Assembly (NCBI RefSeq): GCF_001305575.3
Contig: NZ_CP012373.2
Coordinates: 4,106,799-4,170,798 of the forward strand
Length of the DNA stretch: 64,000 nucleotides
Source of the DNA: Beggiatoa leptomitoformis
GTDB taxonomy: Bacteria > Pseudomonadota > Gammaproteobacteria > Beggiatoales > Beggiatoaceae
Direction: 5' to 3'
Every line of letters begins with the position of its first letter. Position 1 is the stretch's first letter. The position numbers and the translations under genes were made by a program. The notes below the pieces were generated by a model. It did no database searches. It was not told the DNA's origin and worked only from the letters and a program-made list of their open reading frames with translations. Below, one piece after another: positions 16,516 through 27,945 of the stretch.

Positions 16516-17856
16516 ATGTCCACAAACTACACAACTGAACAAATTTTACAGCTTGCCCCTGATGAAGCGTCGAAAAAAAGTGGTAAGGGACTGGCAAAAG
16601 CAACGCATTGGGTCACTTTGGGATATAGCGATTCAGCTATTTGGGGGGAATGTCAGGGAAGTGGTTCAAAACCCTATCAAACACGGATTGATTTGGACAA
16701 TATGGCGTTTAAATGCAGTTGTCCAAGCCGTAAATTCCCTTGTAAACATGCCTTAGGCTTATTCTTGTTATATGCACAAAATATTAATGTATTAACAAAA
16801 ACGGATGATCCACCCGATTGGGTTGCTGAGTGGTTGGCGGGGCGCGCCACTAAACAAGCGAAGCAAAGCCAACCTAAAGCCCCTGTTAATGAGGCAGCGC
16901 AGGCAAAGCGGGCAGAAAAGCGGGAGAACACGGTACAAGCTGGTTTAACGGATATCTCTTTATGGTTAAACGATATTATCCGTACAGGATTGGCAGATTT
17001 AAAAAATCGTCCTTACCATTTTTTTGAACAAATGGCGGCACGAATGGTGGATGCTCAGGCAATGGGTGTTGCACGGTATTTGCAGTTATTCGCCAGTACC
17101 GTCAATAGTAGTGATAGCAATTGGTCATCACAATTATTGGCAGACATGGCAAAATTACATTTGTTAATAGAAAGTTATCAACATTTAGACCAGCTTGACC
17201 CCACATTACAATCGGATATTCGTGCTTTAATCGGTTGGACGCAAAAGAAAGAGAATTTGCTAGAAGAACGCCCTGCTGTTCGCGACAATTGGTTCGTGTG
17301 TGGACAATACATGGATTCACAATCGCAATTAGTTACACAGCGCATCTGGCTATATGGCGAGACGAGCCAACAGTTTGCGTTATTGCTGACTTCTGCACAT
17401 CCTAGCAATTTAATCGCGTTGGACAGACAGTGGTTAACGGGTACAACTGTGGATGCGGATTTGGTTTTTTATCCATCGGTTTATCCACTTCGTGCCATTT
17501 TAAAAGCGCGTTATAGCCATGCAGACAGTAAACCCTTGTTGGGGCTGAATAGTATTGCGGCGGTGTATCAGGTTTTTCAAACAGCAATTATGCAACAGTG
17601 CTGGATAACACAATTACCCATTATTATTGAAAACGTTAGACTTCATGGAAATACGGAGCAAGGTTGGGGTTTACAAGATACGACGCAACATTATGTCAAT
17701 CTTAGCCCTACATTTACGGAAATATGGCATTTATTAGCGATTGGTGCGGGAAAACCGATGAAGTTATTCGGGGAATATAGTGAAGCAGGGTTTTTGCCAT
17801 TGGGTATTTGGCATACTGATGGTTATCAATATTTTAACGTTTCATTAAATAGTTAG
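16516..17856 (+). CDS. SWIM zinc-finger protein
   Basis: 446 residues. The SWIM motif CSCPSRKFPCKHALG is at 67-81, with ligands Cys67, Cys69, Cys76 and His78. A basic Ala/Lys/Gln-rich linker (about 115-140) leads to a long domain with NDIIRTGLADLKNRPYHFFE, typical of bacterial SWIM proteins. In other bacteria these are often next to MoxR ATPase and von Willebrand-factor genes. Here the neighbours are a divergent EF-hand operon and a downstream sensor kinase, so no operon partner is evident. Probable nucleic-acid or protein-binding role, function unknown. Confidence 0.87.
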   Translation: MSTNYTTEQILQLAPDEASKKSGKGLAKATHWVTLGYSDSAIWGECQGSGSKPYQTRIDLDNMAFKCSCPSRKFPCKHALGLFLLYAQNINVLTKTDDPPDWVAEWLAGRATKQAKQSQPKAPVNEAAQAKRAEKRENTVQAGLTDISLWLNDIIRTGLADLKNRPYHFFEQMAARMVDAQAMGVARYLQLFASTVNSSDSNWSSQLLADMAKLHLLIESYQHLDQLDPTLQSDIRALIGWTQKKENLLEERPAVRDNWFVCGQYMDSQSQLVTQRIWLYGETSQQFALLLTSAHPSNLIALDRQWLTGTTVDADLVFYPSVYPLRAILKARYSHADSKPLLGLNSIAAVYQVFQTAIMQQCWITQLPIIIENVRLHGNTEQGWGLQDTTQHYVNLSPTFTEIWHLLAIGAGKPMKLFGEYSEAGFLPLGIWHTDGYQYFNVSLNS

Positions 17857-17940
17857 TTTACAGTTTTGCTCAACGTGATATTGCCTTGTTGACGGCTCAA
17901 CTGCCGATAACAAGCGCAATAAACTGGCAATAGGATGAGC

Positions 17941-17991
17941 TTATCGCGTTAACGTTGAATAACAAATAATTTTTACCAGTAACGCGATAAA
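17941..17991 (+). promoter_or_regulatory. Leader inverted repeat abutting the kinase ribosome site
   Basis: TTATCGCGTTA (17941-17951) is perfectly complementary to TAACGCGATAA (17980-17990). The right arm runs straight into AGGAG (17991-17995), the ribosome site of the GTG start at 18006. As RNA it could affect ribosome access; as DNA it could be an operator. A second imperfect hairpin lies upstream at about 17879-17920. Confidence 0.45.
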
Positions 17992-18005
17992 GGAGTTGGT
18001 TTAAA

Positions 18006-21000
18006 GTGAGCAGTCCTTATAAAAGACGATATTTTTTATTGAGAAAAATAATACGAATAAATTCATTACGTACCGTGTTAATTATCCCGTTTGTAATATT
18101 AGTTACTGTTACTGTTGGTTTAGTGGGATATTTATCATTTTCAAATGGTCATCGTGCAGTCAATGAAGTAGCAACATCACTGCGGACAGAAATTATTTTA
18201 AGTGTTAAACAAAGTATTACTAATTTTTTAGAAGCCCCACATAAAGCGAATCAAACCCATTTAAATTTAATCAAATTGGGCTTATTAAACTTAGATGATT
18301 TAAACACTTGGCGGAAATATTTGTGGGCGCAGTTGCATACTTATACAACCGTCAGTTTTATGGTTATTGGAACAGAAAAAGGGGGCTTTGTTTCCGTCGG
18401 GGGCTTGAAAAATAACCAAGCTACTATAGGCATCAATATCGCAACGGATGAAAAAAATTATGATTTATATCGTTATCTAACTGATGAGAAAGGCGAGTTA
18501 GTTAATTTATTAGGGATTAGTAAAACATTTGACCCACGTCCACGCCCTTGGTATCAAGCCGCTGTCAAAGCAGGACACGCAACATGGAGCGAGATTTTTC
18601 GCCGTACAGACGACGACAGTAGCTTAATCATCAGTGCTACATTACCTATTTATAATCATTCACAACAACTAGATGGCGTATTAACCAGTAGTTTCCGCTT
18701 ATCGACTATCAGTCATTTTTTAAAAACCTTAACCATCGGTAAAACAGGGGCGGTTTTTATCATAGAACGTTCGGGTAAAATTGTTGCCTCCTCCATAGAA
18801 GAACAAATCTTTACTATTGATAAGACTAATCCAGAAGAAAAAGTTCAACGTTTGGATATTATTGATAGTCAATCCCCCCTATTAGATGCCAGTGGTCACT
18901 ATTTACTGGCTCAGTTTGGTACGTTTGAACAGGTAACGACGATTTTTGAAGATGAATTTGCTATTCAAGGAGAAAAACATTTTCTGTCTTTAGTTCCTTA
19001 TACCGATGCGTATGGAATTGATTGGCTAATTGGAGTGGTAATTCCCGAAGCCGATTTTATGGCACATATTCAAAATAACGTGAAAATAACTATCATGTTA
19101 TCCCTCGCCGCGCTCTGTTTAGCAATACTCGCAGGATTATTAACCGCACATGGAATTATCAATCCAATTGTCAAATTAAAAGAAGCAGCTCGCCAAATTG
19201 CAACCCATCATTGGACTAAACCACTCCGATTTAAACGGCATGATGAACTGGGTGATTTAGCTAACTCCTTTAATAGCATGGCAAAACAGCTACATGACTC
19301 CTTTATCACGATAGAGTATGAACTAGCAGAGAGAAAACGCTTTGGAAATCAACTACGCAAACTATCCAGCGCAGTAGAACAAAGTGCCAGTGCGATTATT
19401 ATTACAGACTTAAACGGCAGCATTGAATTCGTCAATCCCGCTTTTTTACACGTAACGGGTTATACCCTAAACGAAGTATTAGGACAAAACCCGCGCTTTT
19501 TACAATCGGGTAAACACACAACTGCTTTATTTAAAGAACTTTGGGAAACCATACAATCGGGCAAAATGTGGCAAGGGGAGCTCATAAACAAGAAGAAAAC
19601 AGGCGCGCTTTATTGGGAATTTGTCACGATTTCCCCTATTAAAAATGATGAAAACGTTATTACACATTATCTTTCTATTCAAGAAGATATAACCGACCAT
19701 AAAAAAACTGAAGAAGCCCTGCATAACAGTGAAAAACGCTTTAAAGCTATTTTTAACAATGCGGCGGTTGGTATTGCGACGATAGATAAATTCGGCAACT
19801 ATCTTGAAAGCAATCATAAATGGGCAGACATGTTGGGCTATAACCTAACTGATGTGGAAAAACTCACCCATATCGCTATTACCCATCCTGATGATCAAGA
19901 GGAATCAACCGAAAAACTGCAACAACTTATTCGCGGAGAATGTGATTTTTATCAAGTAGAAAAACGCTTTATACGTAAAGATGGAAGTATTTTTTGGGGC
20001 GAGTTATGGGCATCCCCTATTTTTGATGAACAACATAAATTAGAAGCCATAATAGGCATTATTATTGACTTAACCAAACGTAAACAATTTGAAGAAGCCC
20101 TGCAACAAAGCAAACAACACCTTAAAGATGCCTTACATTGGCGAGAAGCTATTTTTAACAATAGCACCATAGGCATTGCCGTGGTTAATTCGCAACGGAT
20201 AATTACAGATATTAACGCTAAGATACTAGAAATGTTTGGTTATACCCATGCAGAACTGTTACATAAATCTATTGGCATGATTCATACCTCTTTAGAAAAT
20301 TACAATAAATTTGCCGAATACTATCAAATGTCTATTCCCCATGAACTCCATCACTTAGAATTTCCTTTTCGGCATAAAAAAGGGAATGTCTTTTGGTGTG
20401 AAGTCAGCGGACGCGCAATAGACCAATATGATTTAAGTAAAGGGATTATCTGGGTGGTGATGGATATTACGGAACGAAAACAAGCTGAGGCAGGACTACA
20501 ACAAGCAAAAGAACAAGCCGAAAATGCTAACCGCGCAAAAAGTGCCTTTCTCGCCAACATGAGCCATGAATTACGCACACCACTAAATGCCATTTTAGGC
20601 TATACCCAATTGTTTAAAAACGATACGGGATTGAGTCAACGCCAACAAGAAGGCATTCAAATTATTCATCGCAGTGGTGAACATTTGCTAACGCTGATTA
20701 ACGATGTATTAGACTTATCTAAAATTGAAGCAGAGCGTTTAGAGCTAAACCCGATTGAATTCCGTCTTACTGATTTTCTAAAAGAAACTACTGACTTATT
20801 TAAAATGCGGGCGACACAAAAAGGGCTACATTTCGTCTTAGATTGCGCACCACAACTACCCACAGTTGTTTATGCCGACGAGCGTCGCCTAAGACAAATT
20901 ATTCTTAATCTACTCAGTAATGCCGTAAAGTTTACCCAGAAAGGATGTGTTACTTTCTCTGTTTATCCACGAGCAGATAAAATTGTTTTTTCTGTTAAAG

Positions 21001-21887
21001 ACACAGGCATAGGCATTAAACTTGAAGACCAAGAAATTATTTTTTCCGCATTTCAACAAATTGGCGATTATCGCCATAATGAAGAAGGAACAGGTTTAGG
21101 CTTATCTATCAGTAAACGCCTAATTGAAATGATGACGGGCGAAATCCACCTAGAAAGTATGTTAGGTAAAGGGAGTCATTTTTGGTTTGAAATTCCGCTA
21201 ATGACATTAGAAGAATTTTCCACAATGGAACAATCCGCATTTACCACCATTGTAGGGATAAAAGAACAACATCCGACGATTTTAGTCATAGAACATTGTC
21301 TGGAAAATCGCCAAATGCTTGCACAATATTTAGGCTCATTAGGTTTTCATGTTTTAGAAGCGGATAACGCAATCATGGGATTTCCCCTTGCAGAACAACA
21401 AAAACCAGATGCCATCTTAGTTGATATGCACATGCCTATTATTGATGGGTATGATTTTATTAAACAAGCACGCACCTCCACTTTATTAAAAGAAACCGTG
21501 ATTATTGCCAATGCAATTAATTCGAATAATAACGAGGCAGAACAAACTATTAAAATGGGTTACAACGACTTTTTAGTCAAACCCATCGAAACCACAAAGC
21601 TATTGATTGTGTTACAAAAACATCTTCATTTAAAATGGATTTATGATGAAAATGTACAAGTCATTTCTGCGACAAATGATTTGCCCACAATGATTTATCC
21701 TGCGGCAGAAAAGGTGAGCGAACTATTAGAATATGTGAAAAAAGGGAGTGTTCGACGCATCATCGAAACCGCTGATAAATTGGAAGCAGAAACCCCCATT
21801 TTTTCGCCATTTGTGCAAGAAGTAAAACAATTAGTGCGGGCGTTTGAAATGGACAGGCTATTACAATTAATAGAAAAATGTAGATAA
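18006..21887 (+). CDS. Hybrid sensor histidine kinase (Cache-HAMP-PAS3-HisKA-HATPase-REC)
   Basis: 1293 residues with a GTG start. Membrane helix 23-45; extracytoplasmic Cache-like sensor about 46-358 (TFDPRPRPWYQAAVKAG); second helix 361-384; HAMP about 385-435; three PAS domains near 455-565, 577-700 and 712-830; HisKA with His854 in MSHELRTPLNAILGY; HATPase with NLLSNAVKF and DTGIGI; C-terminal receiver with phosphoacceptor Asp1140 in LVDMHMPIIDGY and Lys in LVKPI. The receiver's usual acidic pair is replaced by Glu-His (ILVIEHCLENR), so its Mg2+ site may be altered. Senses an external small molecule and relays phosphate internally; no response regulator is encoded next to it. Confidence 0.94.
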   Translation: MSSPYKRRYFLLRKIIRINSLRTVLIIPFVILVTVTVGLVGYLSFSNGHRAVNEVATSLRTEIILSVKQSITNFLEAPHKANQTHLNLIKLGLLNLDDLNTWRKYLWAQLHTYTTVSFMVIGTEKGGFVSVGGLKNNQATIGINIATDEKNYDLYRYLTDEKGELVNLLGISKTFDPRPRPWYQAAVKAGHATWSEIFRRTDDDSSLIISATLPIYNHSQQLDGVLTSSFRLSTISHFLKTLTIGKTGAVFIIERSGKIVASSIEEQIFTIDKTNPEEKVQRLDIIDSQSPLLDASGHYLLAQFGTFEQVTTIFEDEFAIQGEKHFLSLVPYTDAYGIDWLIGVVIPEADFMAHIQNNVKITIMLSLAALCLAILAGLLTAHGIINPIVKLKEAARQIATHHWTKPLRFKRHDELGDLANSFNSMAKQLHDSFITIEYELAERKRFGNQLRKLSSAVEQSASAIIITDLNGSIEFVNPAFLHVTGYTLNEVLGQNPRFLQSGKHTTALFKELWETIQSGKMWQGELINKKKTGALYWEFVTISPIKNDENVITHYLSIQEDITDHKKTEEALHNSEKRFKAIFNNAAVGIATIDKFGNYLESNHKWADMLGYNLTDVEKLTHIAITHPDDQEESTEKLQQLIRGECDFYQVEKRFIRKDGSIFWGELWASPIFDEQHKLEAIIGIIIDLTKRKQFEEALQQSKQHLKDALHWREAIFNNSTIGIAVVNSQRIITDINAKILEMFGYTHAELLHKSIGMIHTSLENYNKFAEYYQMSIPHELHHLEFPFRHKKGNVFWCEVSGRAIDQYDLSKGIIWVVMDITERKQAEAGLQQAKEQAENANRAKSAFLANMSHELRTPLNAILGYTQLFKNDTGLSQRQQEGIQIIHRSGEHLLTLINDVLDLSKIEAERLELNPIEFRLTDFLKETTDLFKMRATQKGLHFVLDCAPQLPTVVYADERRLRQIILNLLSNAVKFTQKGCVTFSVYPRADKIVFSVKDTGIGIKLEDQEIIFSAFQQIGDYRHNEEGTGLGLSISKRLIEMMTGEIHLESMLGKGSHFWFEIPLMTLEEFSTMEQSAFTTIVGIKEQHPTILVIEHCLENRQMLAQYLGSLGFHVLEADNAIMGFPLAEQQKPDAILVDMHMPIIDGYDFIKQARTSTLLKETVIIANAINSNNNEAEQTIKMGYNDFLVKPIETTKLLIVLQKHLHLKWIYDENVQVISATNDLPTMIYPAAEKVSELLEYVKKGSVRRIIETADKLEAETPIFSPFVQEVKQLVRAFEMDRLLQLIEKCR

Positions 21888-21891
21888 GCAC

Positions 21892-22031
21892 CGTCTGAAT
21901 CAAGACTTTCAGGACTCATAAAACGTTCAGCGTGAAAAACCATAGACTATTTGTAAAAATTCCGTTACTACCGACTCAAGAAGTGTTATCCGTTTTAAAA
22001 ATGGTCTGAATCAGCGTTTCCAGAATTAAAA
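21892..22031 (+). repeat. Two copies of dispersed GTCTGAATCA-type intergenic repeat
   Basis: GTCTGAATCAAGACTTTCAG (from 21893) and GTCTGAATCAGCGTTTCCAG (from 22004) are degenerate copies of an element also found near 34736, 43491, 51769, 58371 and inverted at 58463-58490. Always intergenic, usually within 150 bp of gene ends. Confidence 0.65.
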
Positions 22032-22043
22032 ATAACAAGTTAC

Positions 22044-22928
22044 TCAGGGAGATACATACAAGTGTTGTCCGTCATAACTGGCATATAAAAGCTGGTATTG
22101 TGCTTGCTCTATCGTTTTACCAACGACAATTTTTCCGTTGTAGTCAATGCTGATAAGCCCAAAACAATATTCTTCAATCCGTGCTTCTAATAACGTTTTA
22201 TCAACAGCGATTTGTAACGGCATTCCATCTTGTACACGGGTTACAATTTTTACAGCAACCGCATGATTAATAATCTGTTCACCAACTCCCGTACACGACA
22301 CACCCGCGACAGAGGCCGCATAAGTCCCTGCAACCGTTGCACTATCACTAACCCGCCCGGGGATTTCACCACCAATACCGCCTGTGGAAGTCCCTGCACA
22401 AATAACCCCTTTTGCATCTAAGGCTACCGCGCCTACTGTACCTGTTTTATGTAAAACACCTTGTTCATATTGCTTTAGGCGTTCAGGCGTTATGGGGTCA
22501 TAATCAGGAATACGGTGTTGATGAGCATACAAACTGGCTAATTCGCCCGCCAGAATGCTATTGGATTCTTGTAATAAGAGTTGGGCAATATCAATGGGGT
22601 TTTTTACCCGCTGAATATTCATTACCCCTGTAAACCGTTTGGTTTGGCTATCAATTAACGCCGCTGACATTCTTGCTTGTCCATCGGCTTGTAGCACTGA
22701 GCCTGTGCCTGCGTTAAAAAGTGGCTCGTCTTCTAAACGTCGAATGGCATGTAAAACCGCATTACGCGCACCAATAGAACATAAAATGTCAAAGGAGTCT
22801 TTAACAATAGAAGCCAGCGCATCATGAAACTTTTCTTGAGAATGGCGCATACCGCTTGAGGCTTGTGTACTGTTGAGTAAACCGCCGTGTATCACCAATT
22901 TGGGACTGATATCTTGGTATTCTTGCAT
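22044..22928 (-). CDS. Isoaspartyl peptidase / plant-type L-asparaginase
   Basis: 294 residues, Ntn-hydrolase of the IaaA type. The precursor would self-cleave before Thr164 in HKTGTVGAVAL, making Thr164 the N-terminal nucleophile of the beta subunit. The substrate-binding segments TSTGGIGGEIPGRVSDSA and CTGVGEQII are present. It removes isoaspartyl residues from dipeptides and hydrolyses asparagine in the cytoplasm. It lies about 100 bp beyond gatA on the same strand, separated by the palindrome at 22988-23019. Confidence 0.92.
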   Translation of the reverse strand: MQEYQDISPKLVIHGGLLNSTQASSGMRHSQEKFHDALASIVKDSFDILCSIGARNAVLHAIRRLEDEPLFNAGTGSVLQADGQARMSAALIDSQTKRFTGVMNIQRVKNPIDIAQLLLQESNSILAGELASLYAHQHRIPDYDPITPERLKQYEQGVLHKTGTVGAVALDAKGVICAGTSTGGIGGEIPGRVSDSATVAGTYAASVAGVSCTGVGEQIINHAVAVKIVTRVQDGMPLQIAVDKTLLEARIEEYCFGLISIDYNGKIVVGKTIEQAQYQLLYASYDGQHLYVSP

Positions 22929-22987
22929 AGTTGAACACGCTACACTTGTGGGGTTTATTGATGATGGAGCATGTAGCGCGTTTATTC

Positions 22988-23019
22988 AATGTAGGGGCGA
23001 ACAAATTCCCCCCTACATT
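22988..23019. repeat. Intergenic palindrome between gatA and asparaginase
   Basis: AATGTAGGGGCGAA and TTCCCCCCTACATT pair over 14 positions with one mismatch around CAAA. There is no T-run, so it is more like a REP-type palindrome than a classical terminator. Confidence 0.6.
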
Positions 23020-23031
23020 GTTAAGGCTAAA

Positions 23032-24486
23032 TTAGGTAAAGGCGGATGGTATTTGTTGATGCCAATTGGTTTGTTGTTGATACTGATGTGCAATATTTAA
23101 TAGCCGTGATTCGCTAAAATAATTACCTATCAGTTGCAAGCCTATAGGACGGTTTTGCACAAAGCCCGCAGGAATAGACAGGGCAGGAATACCCGCTAGA
23201 TTAATCGCAATCGTGTAAATATCGGATAAATACATGGTAACGGGATCATCTACTTTCTCACCGATATTAAAGGCAGGGGTTGGTGAGGTTGGGCTGAGTA
23301 ATACATCAACTTCTTGAAAAGCTTGTTTAAAATCGTTGCTGATTAAACGGCGAATCTGTTGGGCTTTTAAATAATACGCATCATAATAACCCGCAGACAG
23401 TGCGTAAGTGCCAATCATAATACGGCGTTTAACCTCCGCACCAAAGCCTTCACCACGAGAGCGTTTGTATAAATCCATTAAATCAACTGCATTTTCGCAA
23501 CGATAGCCAAAGCGTACACCGTCAAAACGGGATAAGTTGGATGAACATTCTGCGGGTGCAATGATGTAGTACGCGGGAACAGATAAATGGCTATTGGGTA
23601 AATCAACCGTTTTTACCGTCGCGCCGAGTTGTTTTAATACAGCAATCGCCGTTTCTAACTGTTGGGCAACATCTGCATTTAAACCGTCACCGAAATATTG
23701 TTGCGGTAAACCGATGCGTAAGCCTTTTAAACTATCTTGTAGATGGCGTGTGTAGTCTTCTGGGGGGCGTTCTAGTGAGGTTGAATCTTTGCCGTCAAAT
23801 CCTGCCATTGCATTTAACAATAAGCCCGCATCTTCAGCGGTGTGCGTCATGGGTCCTGCTTGGTCTAAGCTAGAAGCATAAGCAATTATGCCATAACGTG
23901 ATACTGTGCCATAAGTAGGTTTTAAACCGACTAAGTTACATAAAGCAGCAGGTTGACGAATCGAACCGCCTGTATCTGTCCCTGTTGCCATGGGTGCGAG
24001 ACGAGCAGCCAGTGCAGCGGCAGAGCCACCTGATGAACCACCGGGAACGGCTTGAATGTCCCACGGGTTTTTCACAGCACCGTAATAGCTGGTTTCATTG
24101 GATGAACCCATTGCAAATTCATCCATATTGGTTTTACCCAACATCACTGCGCCTGCACTTTCAAATTTGTCGATCACCGTAGCGTTATACGGCGCGATAA
24201 AGTTATCTAACATTTTTGAACCGCAAGTGGTTTTAATCCCTTTGGTACAAAAAATGTCTTTATGTAAAATGGGGATACCTGTCAACGCATCAGCCGTGCC
24301 TTGTTGCAAGCGACTGTCGGCAAGTTGGGCTTGTTGTAGGGCGAGTTCTTCCGTCAACGTAATGACACTATTGAGCTGTCCGTCATAACGTTTAATCCGT
24401 TCTAAAAAGTGACGGGTTAGCTCTACACTGGAAAATTTCCGCTGTTGAAGGGCATTAGAAAGTTCAGTCAGGGTTAAATCGTGCAT
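23032..24486 (-). CDS. gatA: Asp-tRNA(Asn)/Glu-tRNA(Gln) amidotransferase subunit A
   Basis: 484 residues, standard GatA length. The amidase-signature Ser-cisSer-Lys triad is intact: Lys76 in [12 protein letters not shown], Ser151 in [14 protein letters not shown], and nucleophile Ser175 in [12 protein letters not shown]. It releases ammonia from glutamine for transamidation of mischarged tRNA by GatB. gatC is upstream on the same strand, about 60 bp away. gatB is not the next gene downstream, unlike many gatCAB operons. Confidence 0.97.
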   Translation of the reverse strand: MHDLTLTELSNALQQRKFSSVELTRHFLERIKRYDGQLNSVITLTEELALQQAQLADSRLQQGTADALTGIPILHKDIFCTKGIKTTCGSKMLDNFIAPYNATVIDKFESAGAVMLGKTNMDEFAMGSSNETSYYGAVKNPWDIQAVPGGSSGGSAAALAARLAPMATGTDTGGSIRQPAALCNLVGLKPTYGTVSRYGIIAYASSLDQAGPMTHTAEDAGLLLNAMAGFDGKDSTSLERPPEDYTRHLQDSLKGLRIGLPQQYFGDGLNADVAQQLETAIAVLKQLGATVKTVDLPNSHLSVPAYYIIAPAECSSNLSRFDGVRFGYRCENAVDLMDLYKRSRGEGFGAEVKRRIMIGTYALSAGYYDAYYLKAQQIRRLISNDFKQAFQEVDVLLSPTSPTPAFNIGEKVDDPVTMYLSDIYTIAINLAGIPALSIPAGFVQNRPIGLQLIGNYFSESRLLNIAHQYQQQTNWHQQIPSAFT

Positions 24487-24545
24487 AGTCTTTTATGGTG
24501 GGTGTTTATATCTTAGGCGGATACAATGGCGATTTGTTTGTGCAA

Positions 24546-24833
24546 TTATTCAAGAACTTTAGGCACTAGATACAAACCGTCTTCAACTTGGGGGGCAATT
24601 GCTTGAAACGTGTCACGCTGATTGATTTCAACCACAACATCAGGACGTAAACGCGCGGTTGCGTCTAAGGGATGCGCCATAGGCAAAATGCCCGAGGTGT
24701 CGACACTATTCATTTGTTCAACAAACGCTAAAATATTTGATAAATTATGTGTGTAAAGCGGTATATCTGCTTCTGATAAGGAAATACGCGCTAAATGGGC
24801 AATTTTTTCGACATCTTTGCGTTGTAAAGACAT
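24546..24833 (-). CDS. gatC: Amidotransferase subunit C
   Basis: 95 residues from the ATG at 24833 ([19 protein letters not shown]), the canonical GatC start; the frame extends 15 codons upstream but the extension is not conserved in character. Small GatA-GatB bridging subunit with the typical [19 protein letters not shown] segment. Likely co-transcribed with gatA. Confidence 0.95.
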   Translation of the reverse strand: MSLQRKDVEKIAHLARISLSEADIPLYTHNLSNILAFVEQMNSVDTSGILPMAHPLDATARLRPDVVVEINQRDTFQAIAPQVEDGLYLVPKVLE

Positions 24834-26507
<1,674 letters not shown>

Positions 26508-26559
26508 TATTATCAATAGACTGCCATAGCCATGTTGACAGCGTTGTCTGGAGTTACCT

Positions 26560-27429
26560 ATTAATCCGTTATTTATACAAGGATATTCTCCTTCCTTTCG
26601 CGTGTTCGTTTTTGTGACGGTATCGTTAGTGTTGATGACAGTGGATCATCGCTTACACTATCTAAAATCTGTACGTTCACACCTGTCTGTGGTTGTCTAT
26701 CCTCTGCAATATCTTGTTGATTTTCCTGTAAAAGCCAGTCATTGGTTATCGCAAGGATTTGGCTCACGATTACAATTACTGTCTGAAAATAGTAGCTTAC
26801 GTGAGGAAAACCTACGGTTACGATTTACGTTGCAAAAATTGCAAGATTTAAAAAACGAAAACGAGCGGTTACGTTCTTTATTAGGCGCGACAACGCAATT
26901 TACAGAAAAAGTCTTAGTTGCTGAGGTGTTAGCTGTAGATTTAGACCCTTTCACTCGTCGTATGTTGATAGATAAAGGTTCGGAACAAGGTGTTTTTGAT
27001 GGGCAACCGCTACTTGATGCGCGCGGTGTGATGGGACAAATTGTTAATGTAGGCCCTTTTTCCAGTACCTTAATGTTGATTACTGACCCAAATCACGCGC
27101 TTCCTGTTCAAGTAGAACGCAGTGGATTGCGAACCATCGCTGTTGGAATGGGCGCGGTTAATCGCTTGGAATTGCTCTATTTACCTAATAATTCTGATAT
27201 TGTTGTTGGTGATAAATTAGTCACTTCTGGCTTAGGTGGACAATTTCCCCCCGGATATCCTGTGGGTGAAGTGGTAGAAGTAAATCCTGATATTGCACGC
27301 CCTTATGCACAAGTCCAAGCCATTCCTCACGCGCTATTAGAACGCAATCGAGAAGTTTTACTCATCTGGAACATAGAGCCAGACCCCGTTATTGTTAAAG
27401 ACCATCATCCCGGAACGAGTACGCAATAA
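26560..27429 (+). CDS. mreC: Cell shape protein MreC, probable ATT start
   Basis: 289 residues when read from ATT at 26560. The translated N-terminus, (M)NPLFIQGYSPSFRVFVF, matches the usual MreC start (M-x-PLF...G), and GGAG lies 6 bases upstream. A GTG at 26602 would remove 14 conserved residues and has no ribosome site. One membrane helix (about 17-36) is followed by a periplasmic coiled coil (SLREENLRLRFTLQKLQ) and the MreC beta domain (DPFTRRMLIDKGSEQGVFDG, DKLVTSGLGGQFPPGYPVG). It scaffolds the elongasome between MreB, MreD and wall synthases. It ends 5 bp before mreD. Confidence 0.93.
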   Translation: MNPLFIQGYSPSFRVFVFVTVSLVLMTVDHRLHYLKSVRSHLSVVVYPLQYLVDFPVKASHWLSQGFGSRLQLLSENSSLREENLRLRFTLQKLQDLKNENERLRSLLGATTQFTEKVLVAEVLAVDLDPFTRRMLIDKGSEQGVFDGQPLLDARGVMGQIVNVGPFSSTLMLITDPNHALPVQVERSGLRTIAVGMGAVNRLELLYLPNNSDIVVGDKLVTSGLGGQFPPGYPVGEVVEVNPDIARPYAQVQAIPHALLERNREVLLIWNIEPDPVIVKDHHPGTSTQ

Positions 27430-27434
27430 GTATT

Positions 27435-27923
27435 ATGAGTTTAGAAAAACATCATGGTGGTTGGGTTTTATTCGTCACATTTAGCGTATCGCTCATGCTG
27501 GCTATTATTCCATTACCCGGATGGGCGGTGATTTGGCGACCAGATTGGGTTGCGTTAGTGTTGGTTTACTGGTGTATTGCAATTCCACAACGGGTTGGCG
27601 TGGCTACAGGTTGGGTTATAGGCATTCTGTACGATGTTTTAAGCGATACCTTATTGGGACAACATGCACTTATTTTGAGTTTTTTAGCTTATCTTAGTGT
27701 TAAATTACATCGTCAAGTTCGTGTTTTTCCTTGGTGGCAACAAGCCCTTTTTGCAGGTTCTATGGTGGCTATTAGCGAGTTATTAGAAGCATGGATACGC
27801 GGTGCTATTGGACATCCAACGGTTGGTTGGACATTCATTTATCCTGCTATTACCAGCATTGTATTATGGCCATGGATATTTATTATTCTGCGCGATATGC
27901 GCCGTACTTATCAGGTTTTCTAA
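27435..27923 (+). CDS. mreD: Rod shape-determining protein MreD
   Basis: 162 residues, mostly hydrophobic with about five membrane helices (for example SVSLMLAIIPLPGWAVIW and VGVATGWVIGILYDVLSD, the latter carrying the conserved G-x-x-x-D). Polytopic elongasome subunit. Third gene of the operon. Downstream genes such as mrdA are absent; the next gene is on the other strand. Confidence 0.95.
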   Translation: MSLEKHHGGWVLFVTFSVSLMLAIIPLPGWAVIWRPDWVALVLVYWCIAIPQRVGVATGWVIGILYDVLSDTLLGQHALILSFLAYLSVKLHRQVRVFPWWQQALFAGSMVAISELLEAWIRGAIGHPTVGWTFIYPAITSIVLWPWIFIILRDMRRTYQVF

Positions 27924-27945
27924 CGCCATGATAACCACATAAATC

